Shown one piece after another: positions 1 through 7,565 of a DNA stretch of 64,000 nucleotides; the stretch's first letter is position 1, and every line of letters starts with the position of its first letter. The translations under genes were made by a program, and so were the position numbers. The DNA lies in the NCBI GenBank assembly GCA_038237515.1, contig JBBRYP010000010.1, forward strand, positions 15,884-79,883. Direction: 5' to 3'. This DNA comes from JBBQDZ01 sp038237515. Its GTDB lineage: Bacteria > Actinomycetota > Thermoleophilia > Gaiellales > Gaiellaceae. A model generated the notes under the pieces. That model worked only from the letters and a program-made list of their open reading frames with translations. It ran no database searches and had not been told where the DNA came from.

Positions 1-110
1 ATAACGTCGGCGGCGCCGAAGCATCGCGCGGTCGAAGCCGAACGCGTCCGAGCTCGCACCGCCGCGCGTTACGCCGCCCGCTGAGAGAACGCTCGCAGCG
101 CCCCGGGGAC

Positions 111-1085
111 TTGCCCCCTGATCTGGGACAATGCGGCATCCGTCTCCTTTCGGTGCTCGCGGCTTTGGCCGTCGCGGCGACCGCCGCGGCCGGGCCGCAG
201 CCCGTCCGCTTCGAGCGCTTCGTCCGGACCGATCTACGGCTATCCGGAGTCGCCTGGACCGGAAGCGAGTGGATCTATACCTCCGAGAACACAGGGCGAT
301 TCGAGGCGAGTGGGCCGGCTGGTCGACCCCGGCGCGTGCTCGTCAGGATCAAACAGGGCGGCGAGGAGGTGCGTTGCGCCGCGGCTCCCGGTGGCGGCGG
401 CTTCCGACGCGGTGACGTCTACTGCCATCTGCCGGACGATCGTGTCGTGCGTCTCGGTCCACATTCGGTGCGCGTGGTCGCACAGCTGCCGCGCTACAGG
501 AACGGGAACAGCGACGGGGCGATGACATTCGACCGCCCCGGCGGGCGGTTCGGCGGCGGGCTGGTCGCCGCGACGGGCGGCTCCAGCTCGAACGGCGGAG
601 CCGTCTACGTCCTCCACGGAAACGGCTCCCTCGACCGCGTCGGCGAGTTCGCTGGTCCGGGAGGCCCCGACAACCTCGTCATCGCCCCGCGCCGCTTCGG
701 AACCGCGTCGGGCTGGGCCGTCCTCGCGATCGACGAGGACAGCAAACGCGGGCGGCTGCTCGCGGTCGACGCCGACGGCCGCACGAAGGAGCTCATCGGA
801 AGCCTGGGGAACGGTCTCAACCCGATCGCTGCGATCGCCCCGGCCTCGATCGCGCGCGGCGATGCGATCCCCGGCCTCTACCTCGCCGACACCTTCCGTC
901 GCAGCGTCTATCTCGCTCGAGGGGGACAGCTGCGCTCGTCGACGGGGTCGATCGTCGTCGGAACGGAGAAGACGGCAAAGCTGTGGAGCATCCGGCCGAA
1001 CGGATCCGGTTTCCAAGCCGTGCCGCTCCCCACGAACCTGCCGCCCGGAAAGTGGAACCTGGAGAGCGCCGCGTACGTACCGTGA
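111..1085 (+). CDS. Secreted beta-propeller-like protein of unknown function
   Basis: The 324-residue product starts with a TTG codon and a hydrophobic, Ala-rich stretch (residues 8-28) that looks like a Sec signal peptide, so the protein is probably exported. The mature part is rich in Gly, short beta-like segments and Asp-Gly turns, as in strand-repeat (six-bladed propeller or SMP-30-like) proteins, but I see no catalytic motif. The upstream 110 bases show no clear promoter and the upstream neighbour is outside the window. A copy of the dispersed 164-bp repeat begins 26 bp after the stop codon and may end transcription. The start codon is uncertain; no ATG or GTG lies closer to the signal peptide. 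Confidence 0.65.
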   Translation: MPPDLGQCGIRLLSVLAALAVAATAAAGPQPVRFERFVRTDLRLSGVAWTGSEWIYTSENTGRFEASGPAGRPRRVLVRIKQGGEEVRCAAAPGGGGFRRGDVYCHLPDDRVVRLGPHSVRVVAQLPRYRNGNSDGAMTFDRPGGRFGGGLVAATGGSSSNGGAVYVLHGNGSLDRVGEFAGPGGPDNLVIAPRRFGTASGWAVLAIDEDSKRGRLLAVDADGRTKELIGSLGNGLNPIAAIAPASIARGDAIPGLYLADTFRRSVYLARGGQLRSSTGSIVVGTEKTAKLWSIRPNGSGFQAVPLPTNLPPGKWNLESAAYVP

Positions 1086-1111
1086 CGCGAGACCTGCAGC
1101 CGCCGGGAACT

Positions 1112-1275
1112 AGGGGCTTGTCCGGAAAGTGGCCACGGTGGATGACAGGCGGCACGGGTCTCGAGGCAAGGACGCAGGGAGCGTCGATATGCGGCATATC
1201 TGCGCGACCGAGGACGCCGCATCGAGGCGCGTGACGCCTGTCAGGCGCCCTGGTTCACTTTTCGGACAGGCCCCT
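1112..1275. repeat. Dispersed 164-bp repeat, copy 1
   Basis: The ends are imperfect inverted repeats: the left end reads AGGGGCTTGTCCGGAAAGTG and the right end, reverse-complemented, reads AGGGGCCTGTCCGAAAAGTG. Internally there is a short palindrome (GATATGCGGCATATC) and a hairpin around GCCTGTCAGGC. Closely similar copies occur at 51288 and 60581, with separated arms near 62379 and 63705. This copy lies between two convergent genes and supplies the last codons and the stop of the minus-strand gene at 1241. No transposase gene is inside, so it resembles a MITE or a large REP-type palindromic element. Confidence 0.85.
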
Positions 1276-1462
1276 GGAGGTCGGACGGCGACTCGAGGGG
1301 AGTTTCCTCCGACTCGATGGGCTCCGTCACGCCCGCCTCACCTCGCGCCGCCGCCAGCTTTCGCTCGTCCTTCTTCTCCTGCTTCAGCGCTCGGCGCTCC
1401 TTGACCGTGCGCTCGCGCGTCATCTTCGCCATCGTCGACCGCTTCTTCGAACTCGAGCTCAT
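1241..1462 (-). CDS. Small Lys/Arg-rich conserved protein ending inside a repeat
   Basis: This 73-residue, highly charged protein carries a dense basic/acidic helical stretch (MTRERTVKERRALKQEKKDE, about residues 14-33) and a Glu-rich C-terminal part. Similar small proteins are common in Thermoleophilia-like genomes as far as I recall; no function is known. A GAAGGGA ribosome site lies about 8 bp upstream of the ATG at 1462; a second ATG 10 codons in (M-A-K-M-T-R) is an alternative start. The last ten residues and the stop codon are encoded by the right arm of the dispersed repeat, which suggests that the repeat replaced the original 3' end. Confidence 0.6.
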   Translation of the reverse strand: MSSSSKKRSTMAKMTRERTVKERRALKQEKKDERKLAAARGEAGVTEPIESEETPLESPSDLQGPVRKVNQGA

Positions 1463-1802
1463 CGAGACCGTCCCTTCTCTCTCGCCGCCTTGCCGCTCAG
1501 GAGGGCGTCCGCATGGCGGGCAAGGCTCTGTCTGCTGCTTGCTCCTCTAAGCCTAGCGGCCGCCCTCCGGTTACCTCGGACTCCGGCCCCAGCTCCGACG
1601 CGGCAGGTCCCGATCCGGCTCCGCCAGAGCCGGTCGTCCGCGTAGGCGATGTCGCTTCTTGACACAGCTGAGGGAACCTGAGTCAATCGGGACAACCGTC
1701 GGCTCGCCGAAGCATCGGGTTGGCGTGCTCGCCGACGCGCGCCCCTCGACTCGCGGCTACGCGGGCGGCGCCAACAGCCATCGCGAAGGAAAGGCGAGAC
1801 CG
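1463..1802. other. Divergent intergenic region
   Basis: These 340 bases separate the small minus-strand gene from the plus-strand gene at 1803. Apart from a candidate promoter at 1659-1687 I see no gene or RNA. The A/C-rich and Cys-codon-free composition does not suggest a hidden coding frame with a ribosome site. Confidence 0.4.
1659..1687 (+). promoter_or_regulatory. Candidate sigma-70-type promoter
   Basis: A perfect TTGACA hexamer at 1659-1664 is followed after 17 bases by GTCAAT at 1682-1687, a fair match to an extended -10 region. It is about 115 bp upstream of the ATG at 1803. The segment also forms an imperfect palindrome (TGACACAG ... CTGAGTCA) that could bind a regulator. Confidence 0.45.
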
Positions 1803-3287
1803 ATGAGCCCCGATCAAGAGAGCTTCAAGACGCGCGCGTTCCGGGTCCAGGCGAAGAAGGTCAAGGGTCCCTACCCGGCGCAGAAGCACCGAGCGGAGGA
1901 GGAAGAGGAGCCGCGGCGCAGTCGGGTGCCGAAGGCTCGGCGGCCGATCCCGCTCGAGGAGCGATCGTCTCCGACGAAGCTCATGGACGCGAAGAAGGGT
2001 GCCGGCGAACCGCCTGGCGACCCCGTTCGTTTCTACGTCTACGAGCGCACCGGCAAGACCGGCCCCATGGACGAGAACAAGGGCTCGCTCGACGTCAGCG
2101 GCGCCGACAGCGAGAGCGGCGTCGTCCTGCTTTCCGGCAACTGGTTCTGCCACTACTCCACCGACGGTGGCGCGACCTTCACGTCTGCAGACCCGACGAC
2201 CGTCTTCCCCGGCTGGGCCGCGCATTCCTTCTGCTGCGACCAGATCGTCGTCTACGTCCGGGAGATCGACCGCTTCGTCTGGTTCATGCAGCACGGCGCC
2301 GACTCGAAAGGCATCGGCGCGTTCCGGGTCGCCGTCGCGTCGCCGGCCGCGATCAAGAAGAAGTTCACGAGTGCCTGGACGTACTGGGACTTCACCGCGT
2401 CGACCTTCGGGCTCTCCGAAGACATGGACTACCCCGACCTGTCCTTCACGAACGAGTTCCTCCATGTCTCGACGGACGCGCCGACGACGAACGGCCGGCT
2501 CGTCGCCCGCTTCGCGCTGAGCGACCTCGCCAAGGGCGGGACGCTTCCGGGGCGGCACACCTTCCCATCGGATGCGACCAACGCCGTCGGCGCCCACCTC
2601 GTGCAGGGGTCGGCCGACGCCGGGATCTGGACGGGGCAGCCGAACAACTCGTCGTTCCAGGTCTATTCCTGGCCGGACTCGAGCACGACGTACGCGCGCT
2701 TCAAGGTCGGTGTCGCCGCCTGGCCGAACGGGACGCTCTCCTCGAAGGCTCCGAACGGGAACGACTGGCTCAGCTTCCTCTCCGGCCACGTCCCGCAGTA
2801 CGAAGCCTGCGGCGCAGCCCGCCGGGGAGATGAGTTGTGGCTCGCCTGGACCGCCGCGAGCGGAACCGGGACGTCCGGCGGCTTCTCCTTTCCGAACGCA
2901 CACGTGCGCGTGGCGATCATCGACCTCTCGACGCGGAAGCTCGTCAGCGAGTCGCAGGTCTGGAACAAGGCCTACGCGTTCGCCTACCCGTCGCTCGGCG
3001 TCAACGGCAGCCAGGGGGAGGTGGGCATCGCAGTCGCCGTCGGAGGCTCCAAGAATCACGCCCACACCTCGGTGGGCATCCTCGGCGACCTGGTCGTCTG
3101 GCACCTCGACGAGGGCGACTACACGCCCAAGCGTTGGGGTGACTACATCACCGTCCGGCAGCACGAGCGCAACCGATCGAAGTTCGCCGGCTTCGGCTAC
3201 TTCATGACGAAGGACCCGATGGACACGAAGGCAGGCTATGCGAACCCGTTCTACGTCGTCTACGGACGGAAGTCACTCGGGCCCTAG
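1803..3287 (+). CDS. Sialidase/BNR-like repeat protein, function unknown
   Basis: The 494-residue product starts at the ATG preceded by GAAGGAAAGGCGA. An earlier in-frame TTG exists but lies in the promoter. The first 70 residues are charged and disordered with a KHRAEEEEEPRR stretch, and there is no signal peptide. From about residue 80 the sequence is rich in aromatic beta segments and contains an Asp-box-like motif (YSTDGGATF), as in sialidase/BNR propellers, followed by paired Cys (FCCDQ). No sialidase catalytic Arg triad could be placed, so an enzymatic role is not claimed. The TAG stop is the first base triplet of a palindromic element (3284-3440). Confidence 0.7.
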   Translation: MSPDQESFKTRAFRVQAKKVKGPYPAQKHRAEEEEEPRRSRVPKARRPIPLEERSSPTKLMDAKKGAGEPPGDPVRFYVYERTGKTGPMDENKGSLDVSGADSESGVVLLSGNWFCHYSTDGGATFTSADPTTVFPGWAAHSFCCDQIVVYVREIDRFVWFMQHGADSKGIGAFRVAVASPAAIKKKFTSAWTYWDFTASTFGLSEDMDYPDLSFTNEFLHVSTDAPTTNGRLVARFALSDLAKGGTLPGRHTFPSDATNAVGAHLVQGSADAGIWTGQPNNSSFQVYSWPDSSTTYARFKVGVAAWPNGTLSSKAPNGNDWLSFLSGHVPQYEACGAARRGDELWLAWTAASGTGTSGGFSFPNAHVRVAIIDLSTRKLVSESQVWNKAYAFAYPSLGVNGSQGEVGIAVAVGGSKNHAHTSVGILGDLVVWHLDEGDYTPKRWGDYITVRQHERNRSKFAGFGYFMTKDPMDTKAGYANPFYVVYGRKSLGP

Positions 3288-3440
3288 TGCGGCCTCTCAT
3301 AACGTTCGACCGGAAACGAAGGGCAGGTGGGGGCCGCACTACTCGGCCGCTTCGCGGCCGCCGGCCGCCGAGCGGCCGGAATAGTGCGGCGTCGGCGAAC
3401 CGTCAGTTTCGAGCGAAACGTTGGGAGACGCCGCACTAGG
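3284..3440. repeat. Double-hairpin palindromic element
   Basis: The 9-mer TAGTGCGGC occurs four times in alternating orientation (near 3285, 3332, 3383 and 3430). This gives two adjacent hairpins of about 57 bp that together form one larger imperfect palindrome bounded by CCTAGTGCGG and CCGCACTAGG. A GC-only centre (CGGCCGC/GCGGCCG) separates the hairpins. It lies between convergent genes and overlaps the upstream stop codon. The architecture resembles paired REP/BIME elements or a non-autonomous mobile element. Confidence 0.75.
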
Positions 3441-3455
3441 TGAGGGCACGAACGT

Positions 3456-3486
3456 GGGTCGGGGGCGCGGCGGGCGCCCCCGACCC
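3456..3486. terminator. Strong hairpin between convergent genes
   Basis: A perfect 13-bp stem (GGGTCGGGGGCGC against GCGCCCCCGACCC) encloses a 5-base loop. There is no U-run, which is usual for high-GC actinobacteria. It lies after the minus-strand Cys-rich gene and a degraded version of it recurs near 3600-3627. Confidence 0.65.
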
Positions 3487-3636
3487 CGCCATCGCTAAGT
3501 GCCGAAGGGGAGCTCGATGAAGCGCGAGCTGGCGTCCACGAGCCCCGCGGGCAAGGCCCGACGCGGGTGCCCCCGCTTTTGGGGGGGCCCCTACGGGGGG
3601 GGGGGGGCGGGGGGGGCCCCCCCGACCCGGCCTTCG
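3484..3636. repeat. 142-bp tandem duplication with poly-G run, probable assembly artefact
   Basis: The last ~27 codons of the Cys-rich gene and its downstream hairpin are present twice, offset by 142 bp: the stop codon at 3637-3639 corresponds to one at 3495-3497. The outer copy keeps the reading frame (encoding a tail ending F-I-E-L-P-F-G-T) but carries many changes towards G or C, and the join contains runs of G with few other bases. Mutations of this kind are typical of low-quality read ends, so the real genome may have a single copy. Confidence 0.6.
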
Positions 3637-5643
3637 CTACTTGCAGAAGGTGAGCTCGATGAAGCTCGAGCTGGCGTCCACGAGCCCGTCGGTCAAGGCC
3701 CGACGCGTGTGCAGCCGGACTGCGTACGAGCAGCTCGGCCAGCTCCCGATGCTCTCGTGGTGGACGCCGAAGCCGCCGCGGGCGGTGATGTTGTCCGCGG
3801 GCGGATTGCTGATCGGCGGCAGCGCGGGAATCACGAGCGGCGGGCTCGCCGCCGTGATGATCTGGACGAACCACTGCGCCATGAACTCGTGGTCAGCCGT
3901 GTACTCGATATCGAGATCGGTGCTCAGAGGCGAGCACGGCGTCCCGCCGCCGGTATGGAACTGAACGAGGTTCAGCAGCTGCACCTCGGTCCAGTTGTTG
4001 ATCCGGATCTTCGGCAGCGAGTTCGTGAAGTCTGCCGGGCCGGCCACGCCGACGCGTGTGGCCTCGAAGACGATCGCGAGGTCCCGGCCGTTCTTCTGGG
4101 CCGGCCCCGGCACCTCGACGCCGGCGAGTACTCCCGGCGCGGGGTCGCCGTCCGAGAAGGGATTCGTCGTGTCGAACCCGATCAGCGCGCCGTAGTAACC
4201 GTCGTCGCCGGCGTCGGGATCGACCTCGATCCAGCCGTCGGGGTCCGGCACGACGACGTGCGTGGGCGGGGCGTACCAGTCGGCTCCCGTGACAGGAGGC
4301 GTCGAAGGCGGTGTCGCGCCGGAGCCCTCGATCGCGATCGTCTGAGTCTGGAACGACGTCGTCGCCTTGGTCTTCCAGGGGATCGACGTCGTGTCCGCAT
4401 CCGGCCACACGACTTGCCGGTAGCCGACGTTGACCCCGCAGAGCAGGTCGCCGACGAGAGGCTTCTGTGTCGCTGCCGGCAGCTCCTGGTAGAGGAACCG
4501 GTAACGCATCGGCACGCCAGGGAAGCTCGGCGAGAACTTCGGGCAGAACCCACGAAGCTGCAGACAGCCGTCGAAGGCGAACTTGGGACCGCCGTGGCCG
4601 AAGACAGCCTTGTTCGTGAGCCCGTCGCCGGGGTCGATGTCGGCGTAGATGTGGAAGTCGCCGACATGCGTGAACCAGGGATGGTTGTCGGGCCCGCAGA
4701 CGCAGCGGCAGAAGACGCGGCAGCGGAAGAAGCAGAGCCAATGGCAGAGCTGGATGCAGAAGCGTTCGAGCTGTAGCTCCTTGACCGCCTGCGCGAACGC
4801 CTCCGGATCCTCCCGGCCGACCGCACCGCTGAGGCGCTCGAGAACGCTCCCCTCGGCGCGAAGCCGTCCGCTTGCCTGCGCGAACTCGAGCATCTCCTTG
4901 ATCGAGGTGTCCACCTTCGCGAGGGGGAATGGCAGGCAGAAGCGGAGGCAGAGGAGCACGCAGCGCCAGCTGCAGAACCACTCGCAGATGACTGCACAAC
5001 GACCTCCGAGGCCGAGCGGCACCAGAGCGCCGCGCACGAGATCGCAGTCACCGGTCTGGACGGCCTTCAGCACGGCGGCAAAGGCCTTTTCGTCGCCGCC
5101 GATTGCGCCGATCGTCTCGCCGGCGGCAGCAAGCTCCTCGACGAGGTTCTGACGTCGGATCGGGATCGGTGAACACACGACCCGGCAGATGAGCCGGCAC
5201 CGAACGAGGCAGGCCCAGTGGCAGAGCAGGTGGCACCAGCGCTCGGCCTTGGCCTCGGAGATCAGGCGCTTGAAGGACTCCTGGTCGCGGTCCTCGACCG
5301 AGGTGGCCAGCAGCTCGACGAGCTCCTCGTCGGCCGTCACGCGGCGCACGACCTCGGCGAACTCGCGGATCTCGCCGATCGTCGGCGGCTTCTCCGGCGG
5401 CGGGCCGCAGAGCTCCAGGCAGATCAGGACGCACTCCTTGGTGCAGAGCCAGTCGCAGACCACGCGGCAGTACCGCCGGAGCTCCAGCCGTTCGAGGAGC
5501 GAGTTGAACGACTCTCCATCCTGTGCCCGGAACGCGTCCACTGCGGCCCGGAACGTCCCCTCGTCCTCGCTCAGGCGCCCGATCGCCTCCGACGCTTCCA
5601 GCAGGTCGCGGGCGACCTCGTTCTCCTCAGCCTTGTCGGGCAT
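3637..5643 (-). CDS. Four-repeat cysteine-ladder protein, unknown function
   Basis: The 668-residue protein has a good ribosome site (AAAGGGGAA) before its ATG. Residues 1-316 hold four modules of 78-80 residues. Each has an acidic/amphipathic helical part ending in an Arg and then six cysteines spaced exactly four apart: C59-79, C137-157, C216-236 and C296-316, with an extra C314 in the last. The core is C-x3-C-x-W-x-C-x3-C-x3-C-x3-C, with Trp just after the second Cys. Cys would line one face of a helix. There is no CxxCH heme motif, signal peptide or obvious enzyme domain. Residues ~320-668 form a separate beta-rich domain with a few Cys. Metal binding, disulfide cross-linking or a structural shell role are all possible. 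It is divergent from a SARP regulator and shares its control region. Confidence 0.85.
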   Translation of the reverse strand: MPDKAEENEVARDLLEASEAIGRLSEDEGTFRAAVDAFRAQDGESFNSLLERLELRRYCRVVCDWLCTKECVLICLELCGPPPEKPPTIGEIREFAEVVRRVTADEELVELLATSVEDRDQESFKRLISEAKAERWCHLLCHWACLVRCRLICRVVCSPIPIRRQNLVEELAAAGETIGAIGGDEKAFAAVLKAVQTGDCDLVRGALVPLGLGGRCAVICEWFCSWRCVLLCLRFCLPFPLAKVDTSIKEMLEFAQASGRLRAEGSVLERLSGAVGREDPEAFAQAVKELQLERFCIQLCHWLCFFRCRVFCRCVCGPDNHPWFTHVGDFHIYADIDPGDGLTNKAVFGHGGPKFAFDGCLQLRGFCPKFSPSFPGVPMRYRFLYQELPAATQKPLVGDLLCGVNVGYRQVVWPDADTTSIPWKTKATTSFQTQTIAIEGSGATPPSTPPVTGADWYAPPTHVVVPDPDGWIEVDPDAGDDGYYGALIGFDTTNPFSDGDPAPGVLAGVEVPGPAQKNGRDLAIVFEATRVGVAGPADFTNSLPKIRINNWTEVQLLNLVQFHTGGGTPCSPLSTDLDIEYTADHEFMAQWFVQIITAASPPLVIPALPPISNPPADNITARGGFGVHHESIGSWPSCSYAVRLHTRRALTDGLVDASSSFIELTFCK

Positions 5644-5693
5644 CGAACATTCCCCTTTCCGTGTCGGCCGCAGGGCTCGTCGGGATCCAGCCT

Positions 5694-5755
5694 GTCGGCG
5701 ACCCGTCAGCGCCGTGTCACCGCCGCGTCACCTCCGCGTCACCTCGTCGTTGACA
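5694..5755. promoter_or_regulatory. 11-bp direct-repeat array (SARP-type operator) with -35 box
   Basis: GTCA cores begin at 5705, 5716, 5727 and 5738, and a GTCG at 5694, giving an exact 11-bp period (one helical turn); consensus GTCACCKCCGC. A TTGACA hexamer follows at 5750. SARP regulators are known to bind direct repeats spaced 11 bp apart next to the -35 element, and a SARP gene starts 50 bp downstream. The array lies in the only control region shared with the divergent Cys-ladder gene (start 5643). Confidence 0.7.
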
Positions 5756-5803
5756 CCGGCCGGGGAAATCTGAGATCGTGACGGCACCAGCAAGGGAGCC
5801 CCT

Positions 5804-6625
5804 GTGTCGAGGTCGACCACACCGTTGCTGCGGCAGAACGTTCTTGGGCCCCCCGGGCCCGGCTGCGGCCTGCGCCTCGAGCTCCTCGGCGGGTTCGAGC
5901 TCCGTCGAGCGCGCGTCCCGATCCGCCTGCCGCTGAACGCGCGGCGCCTCCTCGCCTTCCTGGCGCTCCAGGCGCGACCCCGCCTGCGTGCATACGTGGC
6001 CGGAACGCTCTGGCCCGACACCACCGAGGCGCGCGCCCACGCGTGCCTGCGGACGACGTTGTGGCGGCTCCGAACGGCGGACGAGCGGCTCGTCGAGGCA
6101 ACCGGGGCGGATATGGGCCTGGGTAGGGGGGTGGCCGTCGACGCGCGTGAAGTCGGCACGTCGGCGCATCGGGTGCTCCGCGGGGAGACGGTGGGCGCTG
6201 CCGAGGCCGAGGCGCTCGCCACCGCAGGGGACCTGCTCCCCGACTGGTACGACGAGTGGATCCCCGTCGAGCGGGAGCACCTGCGTCAGCTCCGGCTGCA
6301 CGCCCTCGACGTGCTCTGCACGAACCTGATCGCAGCCGGACGCCTTGCCGAGGCGACGGAGGTCGGCCTCGCGTCGGTCGCGGGCGACCCGCTCCGCGAG
6401 AGCGCGCACCGGCTGCTGATGACCGCGTACCTTCGCGAGGGCAATCCGGCGGACGCGATCCGCCAGTACCGCCTCTTCCGGGCGCAGCTCCGCAAGCAGC
6501 TCGACCTGGCGCCCTCACCCGCGATCGAGGAGCTCGTCCGTGCCGCCTGCGGTCACGAAGCGTCCGGAGAGCTCGGCCCCGCCTCCGCGCCGCGCGCACG
6601 CGACGGCATCCACTCGGTTCGGTGA
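5804..6625 (+). CDS. SARP/BTAD-family transcriptional regulator
   Basis: This 273-residue protein starts at a GTG with an AAGGGA ribosome site 6 bp upstream. Residues ~20-100 match an OmpR-like winged helix (L-R-L-E-L-L-G-G-F-E-L, then the recognition part around TTLWRLR). Residues ~110-250 match the bacterial transcriptional activator domain, with TPR-like helices and the typical ending ADAIRQYRLFRAQLRKQLDL. It is a stand-alone short SARP without NB-ARC. The 11-bp repeats directly upstream suggest autoregulation and control of the divergent Cys-ladder gene. This link is inferred from position only. Confidence 0.88.
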   Translation: MSRSTTPLLRQNVLGPPGPGCGLRLELLGGFELRRARVPIRLPLNARRLLAFLALQARPRLRAYVAGTLWPDTTEARAHACLRTTLWRLRTADERLVEATGADMGLGRGVAVDAREVGTSAHRVLRGETVGAAEAEALATAGDLLPDWYDEWIPVEREHLRQLRLHALDVLCTNLIAAGRLAEATEVGLASVAGDPLRESAHRLLMTAYLREGNPADAIRQYRLFRAQLRKQLDLAPSPAIEELVRAACGHEASGELGPASAPRARDGIHSVR

Positions 6626-6686
6626 CACAGCCCGGGTGCTGGCGGAATCTCGGTGCCCATTCTGGGCGGGCCTGGCCGCAGGACGA

Positions 6687-7115
6687 CTACTTGACTCGCG
6701 GCGCGGCGACCGGGCACTTCACGCCCGAGGCCTTCTTCAGAACCACGCACGTGTCGGTACTCAGCTTCGGCCCCGTCCTCGCACGCACGAGACCGAGGAA
6801 CTCCCCCGCGACCTGCGCGAGGTAGGTGTGCCCGTCGGAGCTGACGTCGAGCTCGACGGTGAGTCCGGTCGCGAGATCGTCGCCGAGCCCCTTGCTCCGC
6901 GTGACGAGGTCGGCGAGGTGGGAGGTGTAGCGGCCGCGCGCACCAGTGTAGACCCGCTCAGCCGCGTCGATCCGCGCGATCGCGCTGAGCGCGCGAGTCG
7001 CCTTTTCCTTCGCGGACAGGCTGCCCTTGTGCGAGCGCGTCAGGAGCGGGACGAGGAAGAACACCACCGCCAGGATGAGAAGCAGCGGCGCGAAACGTCT
7101 CATCTGCGGCGACAC
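6687..7115 (-). CDS. Single-pass membrane protein, pseudopilin-like
   Basis: The 142-residue product has one N-terminal membrane helix (about residues 8-25, FAPLLLILAVVFFLVPLL) after a short basic start. An Ala-rich helix follows, then a YTSHLADL segment reminiscent of the pilin pattern in which an Ala-rich helix precedes a Y-T-x-x-L-x-x-L turn. There is no canonical prepilin peptidase site, so it may be only an anchored extracytoplasmic protein. Two Cys near the C-terminus (DTCVV, VKCP) could form a disulfide as in pilin D-regions. The start may be the GTG used here or the ATG at 7103. It converges with the SARP gene. Confidence 0.55.
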   Translation of the reverse strand: MSPQMRRFAPLLLILAVVFFLVPLLTRSHKGSLSAKEKATRALSAIARIDAAERVYTGARGRYTSHLADLVTRSKGLGDDLATGLTVELDVSSDGHTYLAQVAGEFLGLVRARTGPKLSTDTCVVLKKASGVKCPVAAPRVK

Positions 7116-7308
7116 GTCTCGACGTTAGTGGGTCAGCGCCCACTTGTCACGCGCGAACCGTCACGCGGCTGCCGAACCCGGACGGTTGACGAACCGTCCC
7201 AAGGGGAGGAGGTGAATCGCAACCGCGACGAGTCGAACCGGCACCCCCGCCCCCGCCGCCACGTAGAACGCGAACGACGGTGCCGCGCACGGGACGGGTG
7301 TCCAGCCG

Positions 7309-7352
7309 CCTGGGCGCGTAGGCCTCGGTGTCTTCGGGCCTACCGGCCCAGG
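7309..7352. other. Long GC hairpin
   Basis: Fourteen of sixteen base pairs match in the two arms, which enclose a 12-base loop (TCGGTGTCTTCG). It lies 230 bp beyond the end of the liv operon and upstream of no recognised gene. A terminator or part of a non-coding RNA is possible. Confidence 0.45.
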
Positions 7353-7486
7353 GTCGATCGTCGTCGTCCCCTGCGCCTCCGGGCGCTGCCCTGGGTCGAG
7401 AACACGTTCGTTATTCGCTTCCGGACGGCGTAGCCCCGCTGCGGTAACGCGTGCGCGGCGTGGCGCGGCCGACTACGATGTGAGAG

Positions 7487-7565
7487 CGGGGTCGGCGCCC
7501 GGGTTGGACTACGGCAGTCCAGCCATACTGCGGCTGGGCGTTCCTGTGGAGTCGGCCCCGCAGCG
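7487..7565. terminator. Nested palindrome downstream of livF
   Basis: Outer arms GCGGGGTCGG and CCGACTCC-like sequences enclose an inner hairpin GGTTGGACT-ACGGC-AGTCCAGCC. The structure starts 14 bp after the livF stop (minus strand), the position expected for a factor-assisted terminator of the livKHMGF operon. Confidence 0.45.

Noticed and set aside
3637..5643. Multiheme cytochrome
   Set aside because: The many Cys never form CxxCH; they are spaced by three residues and lack the His.
7212..7433. 73-codon Arg-rich frame with a purine-rich leader
   Set aside because: The ribosome-site-like stretch is too close to the GTG, the product is over 30% Arg, and the frame is interrupted by a strong hairpin.
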